Shown here: piece by piece, positions 1 to 7,922 of the stretch
How positions within the stretch are numbered: position 1 is the stretch's first letter
How the letters are laid out: every line of letters starts with the position of its first letter
DNA from: an uncultured Desulfobacter sp.
GTDB taxonomy: Bacteria; Desulfobacterota; Desulfobacteria; Desulfobacterales; Desulfobacteraceae
Assembly (NCBI RefSeq): GCF_963664415.1
Contig: NZ_OY761440.1
Location: 1,550,001 to 1,614,000, forward strand
Length of the DNA stretch: 64,000 nucleotides
Reading direction: 5' to 3'
The notes under the pieces: model-generated
Told to the model about the DNA's origin: nothing
Databases searched by the model: none
Seen by the model: the letters and a program-made list of their open reading frames with translations, nothing else
Position numbers and translations under genes: made by a program

Positions 1-868
1 TAAAAATCTTTTTTGAATTAATAACGCCCACCAATACATAGTTCGCTAAAGGGTTTGCCTGGCCGGAATACCCCGGCTCCTGATTCGGGATGTCAGGCTG
101 ATTGCCATCGGTTAATGATTGTTGTTTTCTTTCTTCAATAGAGTCTGCAATGGACTGGGTTCCAAAAAGATCGCCGCTTAACAGGCTTGACTGACTTAAA
201 AAATAAATAAATAGGCCAAGAACAATGGGAATTGCATAGAATATAGGATGCTTCAGGATATTGGCGGGTTTTTCAATGCCGATTTCTTCGGTTCCATCTT
301 TAAAATAGCTTTTGTAGCACTTGAAGATTTTAGGATCATAGGAGCAGGTTTTTTGGCCGATCTGGTCAAGCGTCGGACCGTAATAGCAAAACCGGACATA
401 TTTTTTCTTGACCAGGTTGCCGAACATATTCAGCTTTTTGTAACGATAAGTGAATTCAACCAGGGACCTGACAGAGCTTTCGATACGTTCAACGTTTTGG
501 GTGATAAGGATAAGATCAACACCCATATGGCGGTGTTCGCTGGCCCATTTCCCAAAGGCTCTGTTTGTTTTGGTTTGCCAGTCCCGGGAATTAAAAAAGT
601 TCTGGGCTTCATCAATAATGACCAGATCTCCGGGGATTGTATGCTCCCAGAATTCCGTGACCTGGTGATTCTGGAGAGCAACAAGATTGGCTTTGAGTTG
701 ACTGTCCTCAAGATTGAGAAAATGCTTTATGATTTCCTGTTTTTCTTCCTGATCCGGGCCGGAGATGTTTGTTAAAATGCGTCTGCCCTGGGCAAGGTTG
801 TCCAGCAGTTTGCGCATGGCATCATAGGTTTTACCGGCACCGGGAAGCCCTTCGTAACAGGAAATCAT
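1..868 (-). CDS. zot: Zot-like inovirus assembly ATPase (partial)
   Basis: I translated this frame directly. It starts with ATG at 868 and stays open to the left window edge, so the C-terminus is missing. A Walker A motif (GLPGAGKT) lies at about residues 7-14, and a Walker B-like motif (LVIIDEAQNFF) at about residues 75-85. A single hydrophobic segment near residue 210 (about positions 190-245) follows, as in pI/Zot proteins, which sit in the inner membrane and power filamentous phage extrusion. The start is one base after the stop of the pVI-like gene at 870, so the two are probably translationally coupled. A plus-strand open frame at 248-775 is its antisense shadow. Family assignment is strong; host and phage are unknown. 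Confidence 0.9.
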   Translation of the reverse strand, partial: MISCYEGLPGAGKTYDAMRKLLDNLAQGRRILTNISGPDQEEKQEIIKHFLNLEDSQLKANLVALQNHQVTEFWEHTIPGDLVIIDEAQNFFNSRDWQTKTNRAFGKWASEHRHMGVDLILITQNVERIESSVRSLVEFTYRYKKLNMFGNLVKKKYVRFCYYGPTLDQIGQKTCSYDPKIFKCYKSYFKDGTEEIGIEKPANILKHPIFYAIPIVLGLFIYFLSQSSLLSGDLFGTQSIADSIEERKQQSLTDGNQPDIPNQEPGYSGQANPLANYVLVGVINSKKIF

Positions 869-869
869 T

Positions 870-1202
870 TTAGACCCTTGTGAATGCTGCCGGGATAAGG
901 TTAAGGGTCAAACGGATCAGGCAGGCTGCAGCCAGCATGGTAAGACATTGGGCAATGTTCAGCTTATAAAGGATGTATAAAATTTGATCCGGTAAAACGT
1001 TCCAATCGCCGAATGAAGAAAGGGCGGTAACCTGGGCAAAGTCAATCGCTGTAATGATCGTTTCAATAATGCTGAAGAATACATCCAGGAACAAATAAAA
1101 AATCTCTGACAGGAGGTATAAGATGCCGTCAAGAATCCAATTGAACAGATTAATGAGCATTCCCCAGAAATTGGAACAGAAATCTATTATTTTATTAATC
1201 AT
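870..1202 (-). CDS. Small membrane protein, pVI-like (inovirus minor coat)
   Basis: A 110-residue, very hydrophobic protein. It has a long apolar stretch at about residues 10-50 and a second at about 80-105. It sits between the adsorption protein and Zot, where inoviruses encode the pVI / DUF2523-type minor coat protein that closes one virion end. GGATAA precedes the ATG at 1202, which lies just after the stop of the upstream gene (1204). The assignment rests on position, size and hydrophobicity, not on a diagnostic motif. Confidence 0.65.
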   Translation of the reverse strand: MINKIIDFCSNFWGMLINLFNWILDGILYLLSEIFYLFLDVFFSIIETIITAIDFAQVTALSSFGDWNVLPDQILYILYKLNIAQCLTMLAAACLIRLTLNLIPAAFTRV

Positions 1203-1203
1203 G

Positions 1204-2562
1204 TTATCCCTTTTTCAGAACCAAGATTTTAAAACAGGCAAAGCTTGTCACTAACAAAAGAACGGACCGCAAGACCTGCCAGATATTGTCGTAATCCGAA
1301 TAATCTATGGTGGCCGTTTGTTCGCTTGAGGCCCCCCATTTGCCAATATTTACCGTTTGTATAGATGAACCTGAGCCGGAAGGACCGGAAAAAATGCCAA
1401 AAGGAAGGCTGAAAAGATCTGATCCTTTTAGCGTGGTTATAAAAAGATCGTACCTGTCTGAATACTTGGTCTTTATGGTGGTTAAGGTGTCTGTTTCGTC
1501 CAGGTCGGGGATATTATCGGTAACTGTCGTATCTATCGTTTGGCCGGAATCTATCAAATTATCTCCAACGGCCTGGCCGATTTCATCTGCGGTGGGTGTG
1601 GTTACGGAAACAACAGACCCACCGGATGACGTGGAAGAGGCTGTTCCGGTTTTGTCATTGATTTTGGCAAGGTAATCGTTTGTTATGCCCAGGTATTTTT
1701 GGATGTTTTCTAAGTTTGTATTTGTTGACGCGGTATTTTTAATGACCTTATCCAGACGATCTGAATCACCATCATTTGAATCCGGTTGTTCTGAAGGGGC
1801 TTGCTGGGTGTCCGGCTGTTTTGCTTCTGTTTGATCATCTTCAGCGTCTCTATAATCTTTGAAGGGATCGGTGGAACCGGGGATAATCGTGCCGTCATCC
1901 TGAATTTCAACAGGGTTGTTTTGTTTAGTAATGTTTAGATTATCAATGTCTAATTTTTCTAAGGATGCAGCAAGATCTTCTGCTGTTTGAAAAGTTCGAA
2001 GGTCACCGGTAACCGAATCAATTGTATAGCCTTCATAATCAGTGGGAAGTGTGCCAAATGAATATTGGTTGCCTTCACCATCTTGGATAACACCGGCAAC
2101 GACTTTGTTGTTTTGATCGTAACAGACGGAAACAATAGCGGCTTTATATGAATCTGATGAATTAGGCTTTAAATCGAAATCATCTGCTATGCCGTCTCCA
2201 TCAGTATCTGGAATTGCCGTACAAACATCAATATCAGCAACATATACCGCATATGTCGTTTTATAAACGCTGTAACCGGATACATGGTTATATAGATACA
2301 GATAAACGCCTGACGATATACTATAATTACTATTGATAGAACAGGTACTACAACCGATAGCCGTACGAACAGCATCACGGGCTTCCGTCGTAGTACTATA
2401 GGTACCGACATAGACCTTTTCAGCAGACGAATAACCCAAAGAATTTATAACATCTATCCCATCCTGCTCGAATGTATTATACGGGCAAGTTTGAGTATAA
2501 GCCAAAGAAGCAAAAATTAAAGGAATACAAAACCCAATTGATAAATATAATACTTGTTTCAT
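1204..2562 (-). CDS. Inovirus adsorption protein, pIII-like, with calcium-type repeat
   Basis: About 452 residues. The chosen ATG (2562) directly precedes a signal peptide (hydrophobic run followed by SLAYTQ); an in-frame ATG at 2592 would add ten residues. The ectodomain carries an aspartate-rich DTDGDGIADDFD segment like thrombospondin type-3 / calcium-binding repeats. A Glu/Gln/Ser/Asp/Pro-rich linker follows, then Ser/Thr-rich sequence. The C-terminus ends in one transmembrane helix with a short basic tail (about the last 25 residues). Secretion signal, modular ectodomain and C-terminal anchor, placed just before pVI and Zot genes, are the architecture of phage pIII/OrfU proteins that bind the host pilus and Tol system. 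Sequence-level homology was not tested. Confidence 0.7.
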   Translation of the reverse strand: MKQVLYLSIGFCIPLIFASLAYTQTCPYNTFEQDGIDVINSLGYSSAEKVYVGTYSTTTEARDAVRTAIGCSTCSINSNYSISSGVYLYLYNHVSGYSVYKTTYAVYVADIDVCTAIPDTDGDGIADDFDLKPNSSDSYKAAIVSVCYDQNNKVVAGVIQDGEGNQYSFGTLPTDYEGYTIDSVTGDLRTFQTAEDLAASLEKLDIDNLNITKQNNPVEIQDDGTIIPGSTDPFKDYRDAEDDQTEAKQPDTQQAPSEQPDSNDGDSDRLDKVIKNTASTNTNLENIQKYLGITNDYLAKINDKTGTASSTSSGGSVVSVTTPTADEIGQAVGDNLIDSGQTIDTTVTDNIPDLDETDTLTTIKTKYSDRYDLFITTLKGSDLFSLPFGIFSGPSGSGSSIQTVNIGKWGASSEQTATIDYSDYDNIWQVLRSVLLLVTSFACFKILVLKKG

Positions 2563-2685
2563 TTCGCCCGAAAATGATTTGCCACCGATCATAAGACACC
2601 TGTCCAAATATCAGTGCCGTGCCCCTCAATTCATGTTGAAAAACAGGAAAAAGAGGAGCAGCACATGGGTTACGGGTTATCCGAA

Positions 2686-2979
2686 TTAATCGCTTTCCTG
2701 CCAGTAAACGCGGCCATTGAATTCCTGAAATGAGATGGAATTGTGATAGGGCGTCATCTCGGTTGAATTGTCAAAGATCTCCTTGGAAACTTTTATTTTC
2801 AAAAATTTCTCCAGGCCTTTGACGGCAACAGCCAGGTGGAAGGTTTCATCACCTTTGGCCGTGGTCCCTGAAATCTTCTCCATGATCAACCCTTTTACAG
2901 ATAAGCCCATGGGAATGTTCGCCATGGGAACAACCTTTTTCTCTTTGTCGTCTGACATTTTTTCTGCTGCTAAAGCCAT
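2686..2979 (-). CDS. Probable single-stranded DNA-binding protein (pV-like)
   Basis: A 97-residue, charged protein with alternating beta-like segments and an acidic end (WQESD). AAAGGAG precedes the ATG at 2979. It lies immediately downstream of rep, where filamentous phages encode the pV protein that coats the viral single strand and switches replication to virion production. No diagnostic motif is visible, so the function comes from size, composition and gene order. Confidence 0.5.
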   Translation of the reverse strand: MALAAEKMSDDKEKKVVPMANIPMGLSVKGLIMEKISGTTAKGDETFHLAVAVKGLEKFLKIKVSKEIFDNSTEMTPYHNSISFQEFNGRVYWQESD

Positions 2980-3002
2980 TTTTTAAACTCCTTTGATAAA
3001 TG

Positions 3003-4286
3003 TTATCCCGGCATACCGACCGGGTTTAGGGTATTGCGGTTAAAGACGATCTGCACTTTTTGGAATAATTCTTCCTCGTAATAATTGAGTCGGAACTGCA
3101 ACTCTCTCCAGACCCGTCTTGAAGCCATTGACGCAATCTGCTTGAAATCGTCTACGCTTTCGATGGTTGCGGCCATGGCCGAGACAAGACAACCCACGCC
3201 CTGATCAATTAAAGCCTCTACATTGACATATTGAGCCTTTTCACGTTTTCTCCAGAGGTTTGGGTTGTCGCCGTCAAATGAAACAAGCTGGACGAGTTTC
3301 CAGAAAGGGGAGGTGACGGCATCACGGGACTGGTTATTATTGGACCTGTCAACGTCGTGTTCACAGTGTTTGGCCCAAAGTTTTGATGAATACGCCCACA
3401 GGCCATTTAAGGATTTTTTCAAGTCATCTAAGGTTTCGATTCGTTCAAGGTCATCGGTCTTGAATTCTGTTAAAGCTTCACGCCGGTATTGAAACTCAAC
3501 CCTGACAACCGGTGTTTTCTGGTCCCGGGAATTAAGGCCCCATTGCCGGTTAAAGAAGTCTTCTTTGGCAGTGGCCCGTTTGACTTTTAATTCTGTGCGT
3601 TTGTTATAGATCCGGCACATCAAGTTGCCTTTGCCTATGGACATCCCGGAGATCGTGCGGCCTGTAAAATGGACGCTTGAAGAAACGGCGCGGGTGATCC
3701 ATTTTTCCATGTGGTGCAACTCCAGCTTACTGAAATCGACATTCACAAAATCAGTGGATAAGTCCACCCGGGTGACATGGTGCTTTTTGACTGAAATGTC
3801 ACAGGATTTTAAATATTTCAGAACCTGTTCATAGACTTCAATGGCTCCAGGCAGATGAGAGGACATAGAGCCGATTTCTATTAAACAGGTGGGAAAATTG
3901 CCGTTAACAGAGCGGTTATTGAAATAAACATGGGTGTCAGCCATGGAGATATGATAGGTGAAAAACCGTCTGCCGGACCGGTGAACATTCCATTGCTTTG
4001 AAAAATAGGTGAATGGAACACAATCTTGTTCAAAATCCCTGGCAACCGCACGGGCCTTTTCAATTTCTTCCAGGATATTTGAACCGGAAAGATCGGCATA
4101 AAGAGATAAATGCAAAGTATCTATGTTTGAATAGACGTTACTTAAACTGACTAATTGGGGGGTACATGTTATAAGGGCCTGTACCCCGTCGCTGAACGAC
4201 CCCGCGCTGACGCGCGTGGTCGTTTCATCGCCGGATTTAAGAGACGGTTGACATCTGAGCTTATGATCTTTATTAATGGATGACAT
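3003..4286 (-). CDS. Inovirus replication initiation protein (Rep_trans/pII-like)
   Basis: A 427-residue protein. It carries the two motifs expected of the phage/plasmid replication initiation factor family: RVDLSTDF at about residues 168-175, and RIYNKRTELK at about 222-231, whose Tyr is the likely nicking residue. These enzymes nick the plus-strand origin and start rolling-circle replication. AAGGAAT precedes the ATG at 4286. The first about 45 residues are not conserved-looking and are encoded over two perfect hairpins (4159-4224). It is the lead large gene of the leftward phage operon. Confidence 0.85.
   Translation of the reverse strand: MSSINKDHKLRCQPSLKSGDETTTRVSAGSFSDGVQALITCTPQLVSLSNVYSNIDTLHLSLYADLSGSNILEEIEKARAVARDFEQDCVPFTYFSKQWNVHRSGRRFFTYHISMADTHVYFNNRSVNGNFPTCLIEIGSMSSHLPGAIEVYEQVLKYLKSCDISVKKHHVTRVDLSTDFVNVDFSKLELHHMEKWITRAVSSSVHFTGRTISGMSIGKGNLMCRIYNKRTELKVKRATAKEDFFNRQWGLNSRDQKTPVVRVEFQYRREALTEFKTDDLERIETLDDLKKSLNGLWAYSSKLWAKHCEHDVDRSNNNQSRDAVTSPFWKLVQLVSFDGDNPNLWRKREKAQYVNVEALIDQGVGCLVSAMAATIESVDDFKQIASMASRRVWRELQFRLNYYEEELFQKVQIVFNRNTLNPVGMPG
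4159..4224. repeat. Two tandem hairpins inside the 5' part of rep
   Basis: GGGGTAC (4159-4165) pairs with GTACCCC (4181-4187). Seven bases on, AACGACC (4195-4201) pairs with GGTCGTT (4218-4224), and inside it CGCGC (4203-4207) pairs with GCGCG (4212-4216) around a TGAC loop, with one C/T mismatch. The second hairpin is strong enough to fold in single-stranded phage DNA. It could be an origin, a packaging signal or a folded attachment site, or it could only affect rep mRNA. Confidence 0.5.
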
Positions 4287-4352
4287 GTAAAATTCCTTTG
4301 GACGAGGTTTTTACTGTTATTTAAAGGTCGGGAGTTGGCGCTCCCGGCCTTT

Positions 4353-4589
4353 TTAATTCATGATATATTCATTCACAGAATTTACGACTTCTATAGCAGA
4401 TGGCTCGTAACCATTTTTAAGACATAGCGTATAAACCATCTGGGTCAAAGTTTGAGGTTTCATACTTGCTGCTCTTTTACCGTATGCAGACGAAATCATA
4501 GACATGGCTTCTTTTGGGAATAGAACATCTTCTTTTAATACTGATCGGCGTTGAAGAAATTTAAACGTTGAACTATCTTGAAAAGCCAT
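4353..4589 (-). CDS. Small phage-associated protein, unknown
   Basis: 78 residues starting at ATG 4589, chosen because a perfect GGAG lies upstream; a longer frame to 4700 lacks a ribosome site and would overlap the preceding gene. The protein is basic in the first half, with no membrane segment. It sits directly upstream of rep in the leftward phage operon. Function is not recognisable; position suggests an early phage gene or a small DNA-binding helper. Confidence 0.5.
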   Translation of the reverse strand: MAFQDSSTFKFLQRRSVLKEDVLFPKEAMSMISSAYGKRAASMKPQTLTQMVYTLCLKNGYEPSAIEVVNSVNEYIMN

Positions 4590-4602
4590 TTTGGGAACTC
4601 CT

Positions 4603-5040
4603 TTAAAAAAAGATTTCGTCATCATCGGAATCAGGATAGAGACGCCCCCTGGGGCTGTCATAATCGTCATAGTCAAAGTCGTCATGGAATTCGTATTCAT
4701 CCGGAGGGTCGGAATAGTAACTGTTCGGGTGTTCTTCTCTGCAAATGCATGGATTCTCTAAGCAGTCCGGGCAATAGTTTATAGGTAATTCGTCGTCCTC
4801 ATTTTGTGATGATTGCTCCAGAAGGTTTCGAATCTCTTCGTCTGCAAGCCGTTGATTTTCAGATGTATTGGCAAGTCGTGATTCAAGCCGCCTTCTCTCT
4901 GCTTCCTTTTCATCCTGATGATAAGCACGGCAAGCGGAACAAAGGTCAGGGGCAAGGCCGATTTCAAAGGATGACATTTGTTTTCCACATTCTGGGCAAT
5001 GCCGAATCTCGTCTTTGTATTTCCAATGAGAGGAGGTCAT
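4603..5040 (-). CDS. Zinc-ribbon-like protein at the head of the phage operon
   Basis: A 145-residue protein with two cysteine knuckles: CPEC (about residues 15-18) with CSAC (about 34-37), then CPDC and CIC around residues 90-100. The middle is Glu/Arg-rich and helical, and the tail is very rich in Asp, Tyr and Pro. The Cys pattern suggests zinc binding. It is the first gene of the leftward operon, facing the hairpin-rich region at 5077-5159. Function unknown. Confidence 0.5.
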   Translation of the reverse strand: MTSSHWKYKDEIRHCPECGKQMSSFEIGLAPDLCSACRAYHQDEKEAERRRLESRLANTSENQRLADEEIRNLLEQSSQNEDDELPINYCPDCLENPCICREEHPNSYYSDPPDEYEFHDDFDYDDYDSPRGRLYPDSDDDEIFF

Positions 5041-5076
5041 TTTTTAATTCATCCTTTGCATTGTAAGAAAAGAAAA

Positions 5077-5159
5077 CCCCCTGACGGTGCTGCCAACACC
5101 ATGTGCCAGGGGGTAAGGTGTCCCAGGAAAACGCATGCCCGTGCAAAAACCGGGACACC
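5077..5159. repeat. Paired intergenic hairpins, candidate inovirus origin/packaging signal
   Basis: CCCCCTG (5077-5083) pairs with CAGGGGG (5107-5113), with GGTG/CACC nested at 5086-5089 and 5097-5100. Three bases later GGTGTCCC (5117-5124) pairs with GGGACACC (5152-5159). They lie in the intergenic space between the leftward phage operon and the divergent repressor-like gene, where filamentous phages keep replication origins and packaging hairpins. Function is inferred. Confidence 0.55.
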
Positions 5160-5290
5160 AGTGGGGGAATTGTTTTGATGTGGAATTTAAAAAATGGTAC
5201 GCTGAAAACTTGGGCATATGTTTATCCTTTTTGAAAAAGGGTAAATGAAACTATTTGCATAATTAATAAACCTATAGATTTTATTTGTCA

Positions 5291-5791
5291 ATGAAAAATA
5301 AACCCATAGATCCAAATAAATTTAAAATTGATATTGCAAAAGAATTTATTGACCTTCTTAATTCGAAACGTGGACTTGCAAGTGAACTATCAAGAAGTAT
5401 TGGGAAAGATCCTGCTTTTATAAATAGTGTAAAGCAAAACAAGCCAGTTAATGCACTGCATTTGAAGGCTGTTGAATTAATTTTGGGGGCAGAATTTGTC
5501 TTAAAATTATTGGCTTCGAATGAAACTATAGATTTAAATGAAGTAGATAAATCCACTAAATCTTACGGCAAGAGTGCTAAAAATCAATTCAAATTTCCGA
5601 AAAAAGAACAAGACGCAATAGCCGCCCTTTGGGAAATAGAAAATATAGATGAACAAACTTTCCGTAGAACAGTAGCAGATTTAGAATTCATTGCGAACAA
5701 ACTGAAAGAGGGGGCTACCCCAGGCCCATTAATTGCTGTTCCAGAAAATAAAACCTTGGGGGAACTTACCAAAGAAAAAGGCAATATCTGA
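5291..5791 (+). CDS. Putative phage repressor, helix-turn-helix-like
   Basis: 166 residues from ATG 5291 (a TTG at 5285 would add two). Residues about 12-55 fit an HTH fold: an alpha-helical segment with LASELSRSIGKDPAFINSV resembling a turn plus recognition helix. The rest is charged and helical. It is transcribed away from the phage operon across the hairpin region, the usual layout of an inovirus immunity repressor controlling the early promoter. AT content is higher than in the core genes to the right. The DNA-binding role is plausible, not proven. Confidence 0.55.
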   Translation: MKNKPIDPNKFKIDIAKEFIDLLNSKRGLASELSRSIGKDPAFINSVKQNKPVNALHLKAVELILGAEFVLKLLASNETIDLNEVDKSTKSYGKSAKNQFKFPKKEQDAIAALWEIENIDEQTFRRTVADLEFIANKLKEGATPGPLIAVPENKTLGELTKEKGNI

Positions 5792-5827
5792 TAATCGATA
5801 TTATTCTAATACTCTTGGAGGATGATT

Positions 5828-5881
5828 ATGGTTGAGTTATTAGAAATCAGCTTTTCTGGAGATGAAAGGCATCATACATAA
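5828..5881 (+). pseudogene. 17-codon open frame with a strong ribosome site, truncated gene start
   Basis: TTGGAGGATGATT precedes ATG 5828, and the frame stops after 17 codons at 5881, just before the first structured repeat begins at 5898. It follows the repressor-like gene by 36 bases in the same direction. The good ribosome site on a very short frame suggests the start of a former gene cut by the repeat region, but a real short peptide cannot be excluded. Confidence 0.3.
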
Positions 5882-5897
5882 AAAAGATTCAAAAAAT

Positions 5898-6225
5898 CAT
5901 AATCTGAAAATCTGAATGCCCCTGGCGCCTGTGGGCGATAACCTTGGCCTGTTATGGAAACGCTTTACATTTTTGAGTTTACAAGGAGAGGTAGAGGAGA
6001 TAACAAAAGGAAAAATGACAAGAGCCGAAAACGCCTGACTGATAAACTCACGTAAACCGGGTTTATCGGATCGCCTCAAGAGCTGGGAAGGGACGGTTAA
6101 TCGATACGCCTTGTTGAAGACCCGGATTCTGTAACGTTTCCTTACGCTGGGGAATGCCGCTGGCTCAAGCAGGCTGACGGTGCACGCATAAAGGCTGTAC
6201 GGGCTGTACAGATTCCCAAGGTCAT
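5898..6225. repeat. Structured repeat, copy A
   Basis: Begins CATAATCTGAAAATCT and is closely similar over about 320 bases to copy B at 7067-7400. Internal features shared with B are the GATAAAC...GTTTATC hairpin (6041-6067) and the distal GGCTCAAGCA block. The 3' hairpin (6185-6201) is partly degraded here (one mismatch). There is no sizeable open frame. The pattern suggests a structured RNA or replication/recombination element rather than coding DNA. Confidence 0.65.
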
Positions 6226-6304
6226 AGCGGACAATCTTTGCAGCGGTTAGATAAGCGCTGTTTTTTAAAAGCAGTTTTTAAAGAGGGGTTGGGGGTAGTT
6301 CCCC

Positions 6305-6530
6305 AGGGGAGGAAGGAAACAGGCAAAGAAGCTGGCTTCGATAGACGAACGTGAAGACAACACTCCTGAACGATTTCGGGGGCTGAGCCGGGGCAGGACT
6401 GTTTATCTGTGCGTATTGTTAACAGCCGGATACTAAGCGCTGCATTACGCAGGGAAATCAGGACCGGCTCAAGCAGGATGCGGATCACGAATAAAGGCTT
6501 TTCGCGCTGTTCAGATTCCCAAGTCCCTCG
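6305..6530. repeat. Structured repeat, copy C (most diverged)
   Basis: Aligns with A and B through shared blocks: GCTGGCTTCGATA, a GGGACTG-like block, CCGGAT followed by CTAA, GGCTCAAGCAGGAT, AAAGGCTTTTCG and TTCAGATTCCCAAG. The hairpin at 6488-6504 keeps the pairing seen in copy B with different bases. Copy C lies between A and B in the same orientation. Confidence 0.55.
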
Positions 6531-7066
6531 CGGCCAAGGCCTATGACCGAATTGCTATCTTGACCGAAAAACTCAGATTTTATGAGAGTTGGCTGTTTTT
6601 TATCTTATATGAAAACTTTGTAATTTTTCAACTTTTTTGGAGATAAAAACGCCAAATATCAAGGGGATCGGAAATTCAGTTAATGTTCTATAAAATTGAT
6701 TCTGATGGATCTTTGAGCAGTAACGAAAATAATGTATTAAATGTAACGTATAAATAACTCGCCGGGCTTTAAAACCACAAAAGATCCGGCAAAAGTTTAT
6801 ATTTCCATTAACCCGAAACCTTCAGAAACGCCGTGCAGTAAGCCCGGTCGGGTTCATTGGCTTGTTCGGTGATCATCGGGTTAGCCGGGACATGATTTCT
6901 AAAGTTAGTATCATGTCCCGGAATCCCCGTTTTGGCTATTAGTCTTCTTAAGATGGTCATTTTGCCCCCAAAAACATTCATTTAAGACCGTTTTGAGGGC
7001 GTTTCTAAAGACTATTTATTTTAATTTCAGCTTATTAGCTTGGTCCGACCCCGAATCGGTTTATAA
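6531..7066. other. Gene-free stretch between repeats, with one perfect inverted repeat
   Basis: No credible gene in about 530 bases. CCGGGACATGAT (6885-6896) is exactly inverted as ATCATGTCCCGG (6910-6921), with a 13-base loop. No T-tract follows on either side, so a simple intrinsic terminator is unlikely. A recombinase or regulator site, or a folded RNA, would fit. Confidence 0.5.
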
Positions 7067-7400
7067 CATAATCTGAAAATCTAAATGCCCTTGGCGCCTG
7101 TGGGCGATAACCTTGGCCTGTTATGGAAACGCTTTACATTTTTTGAGTTTACAAGGAGGGGTAGAGGAGATAACCAAAGGGAAAATGACAAAAGCCGAAA
7201 ACGCCTGGCTTCGATAAACTTACGTAAACCGGGTTTATCGGAACGCCTCGAGAGCTGAGCTGGGATGGGACTGTTAATCGATACGTCTTGTTGGGGACCC
7301 GGATTCTAAACGTTACCATTCGCGGGGAAGGGATTCCGGCTCAAGCATGATTGCGGTGCACGTAAAAACGCTTTACGCAATGTTCAGATATTACGGCCTA
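7067..7400. repeat. Structured repeat, copy B
   Basis: Near-duplicate of copy A displaced by 1,169 bases. It has CGATAAAC (7212-7219) paired with GTTTATCG (7233-7240), and a 3' hairpin CGTAAA...TTTACG (7361-7377) that is perfectly paired here. It ends about 80 bases before the Vsr gene on the opposite strand. Confidence 0.65.
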
Positions 7401-7481
7401 AGAGATGTGAGCGAAGCGGCTTCGACTATCGGAAAATAAATTTAATGTTTTTAATGGTAGAGGACAGCTATGTAGAATAAA

Positions 7482-7922
7482 TTATTTTGATGGATTAATA
7501 ATTTTACCATCATCCGTATTGCTTAAAAAGGTCATGACATCGTCAATTGCAGCATCTAAATTATTCTTTATTGAACATTCCCAAATTATATAAATTCCCC
7601 ATCCAGCAGAAATTAATTTGTTATAGTTTTCTGAATCCCGATTAACCGTTCTTAAAATCTTTTCCTTCCAAAAAGATTGGTTAGATTTAGGCCATTTAAA
7701 ATATTTACAATTGTGTCTATGCCAAAAACAACCATTGATAAAAATTACCTTTTTTTTCCGAGGAAAAACTATATCGGGTTTCCCAGGCAAATTTTTATAA
7801 TGGATTCTATACCTATATCCTTTACTCCAAAGTATACGTCTGATTATTAATTCGGGTTTGGTATCCTTCCCTCTTATTCGAGACATATTATAACTGCGGG
7901 TTTGAGGCTGATGCACATCCAT
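7482..7922 (-). CDS. vsr: Very short patch repair (Vsr) endonuclease
   Basis: 146 residues, typical Vsr length. The sequence has the family opening (RSYNMSRIRGKDTKPE), the metal-binding Asp in GKPDIVF (about D50), and the CFWHRHNC block with Cys65, His68, His70 and Cys72. These match the active-site and zinc ligands of known Vsr enzymes, which nick 5' to T:G mismatches made when 5-methylcytosine deaminates. Its start overlaps the stop of the response regulator (TAATG), so it is the last gene of the methyltransferase operon. Presence of Vsr supports a 5-methylcytosine product for the methyltransferase. Confidence 0.95.
   Translation of the reverse strand: MDVHQPQTRSYNMSRIRGKDTKPELIIRRILWSKGYRYRIHYKNLPGKPDIVFPRKKKVIFINGCFWHRHNCKYFKWPKSNQSFWKEKILRTVNRDSENYNKLISAGWGIYIIWECSIKNNLDAAIDDVMTFLSNTDDGKIINPSK

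Noticed and set aside
248..775. 175-codon plus-strand frame
   Set aside because: Exact antisense of the Zot gene, which has Walker motifs.
5898..7400. Group II intron, group I intron or retron reading of the repeats
   Set aside because: No domain V motif, no reverse transcriptase and no conserved intron core were seen.
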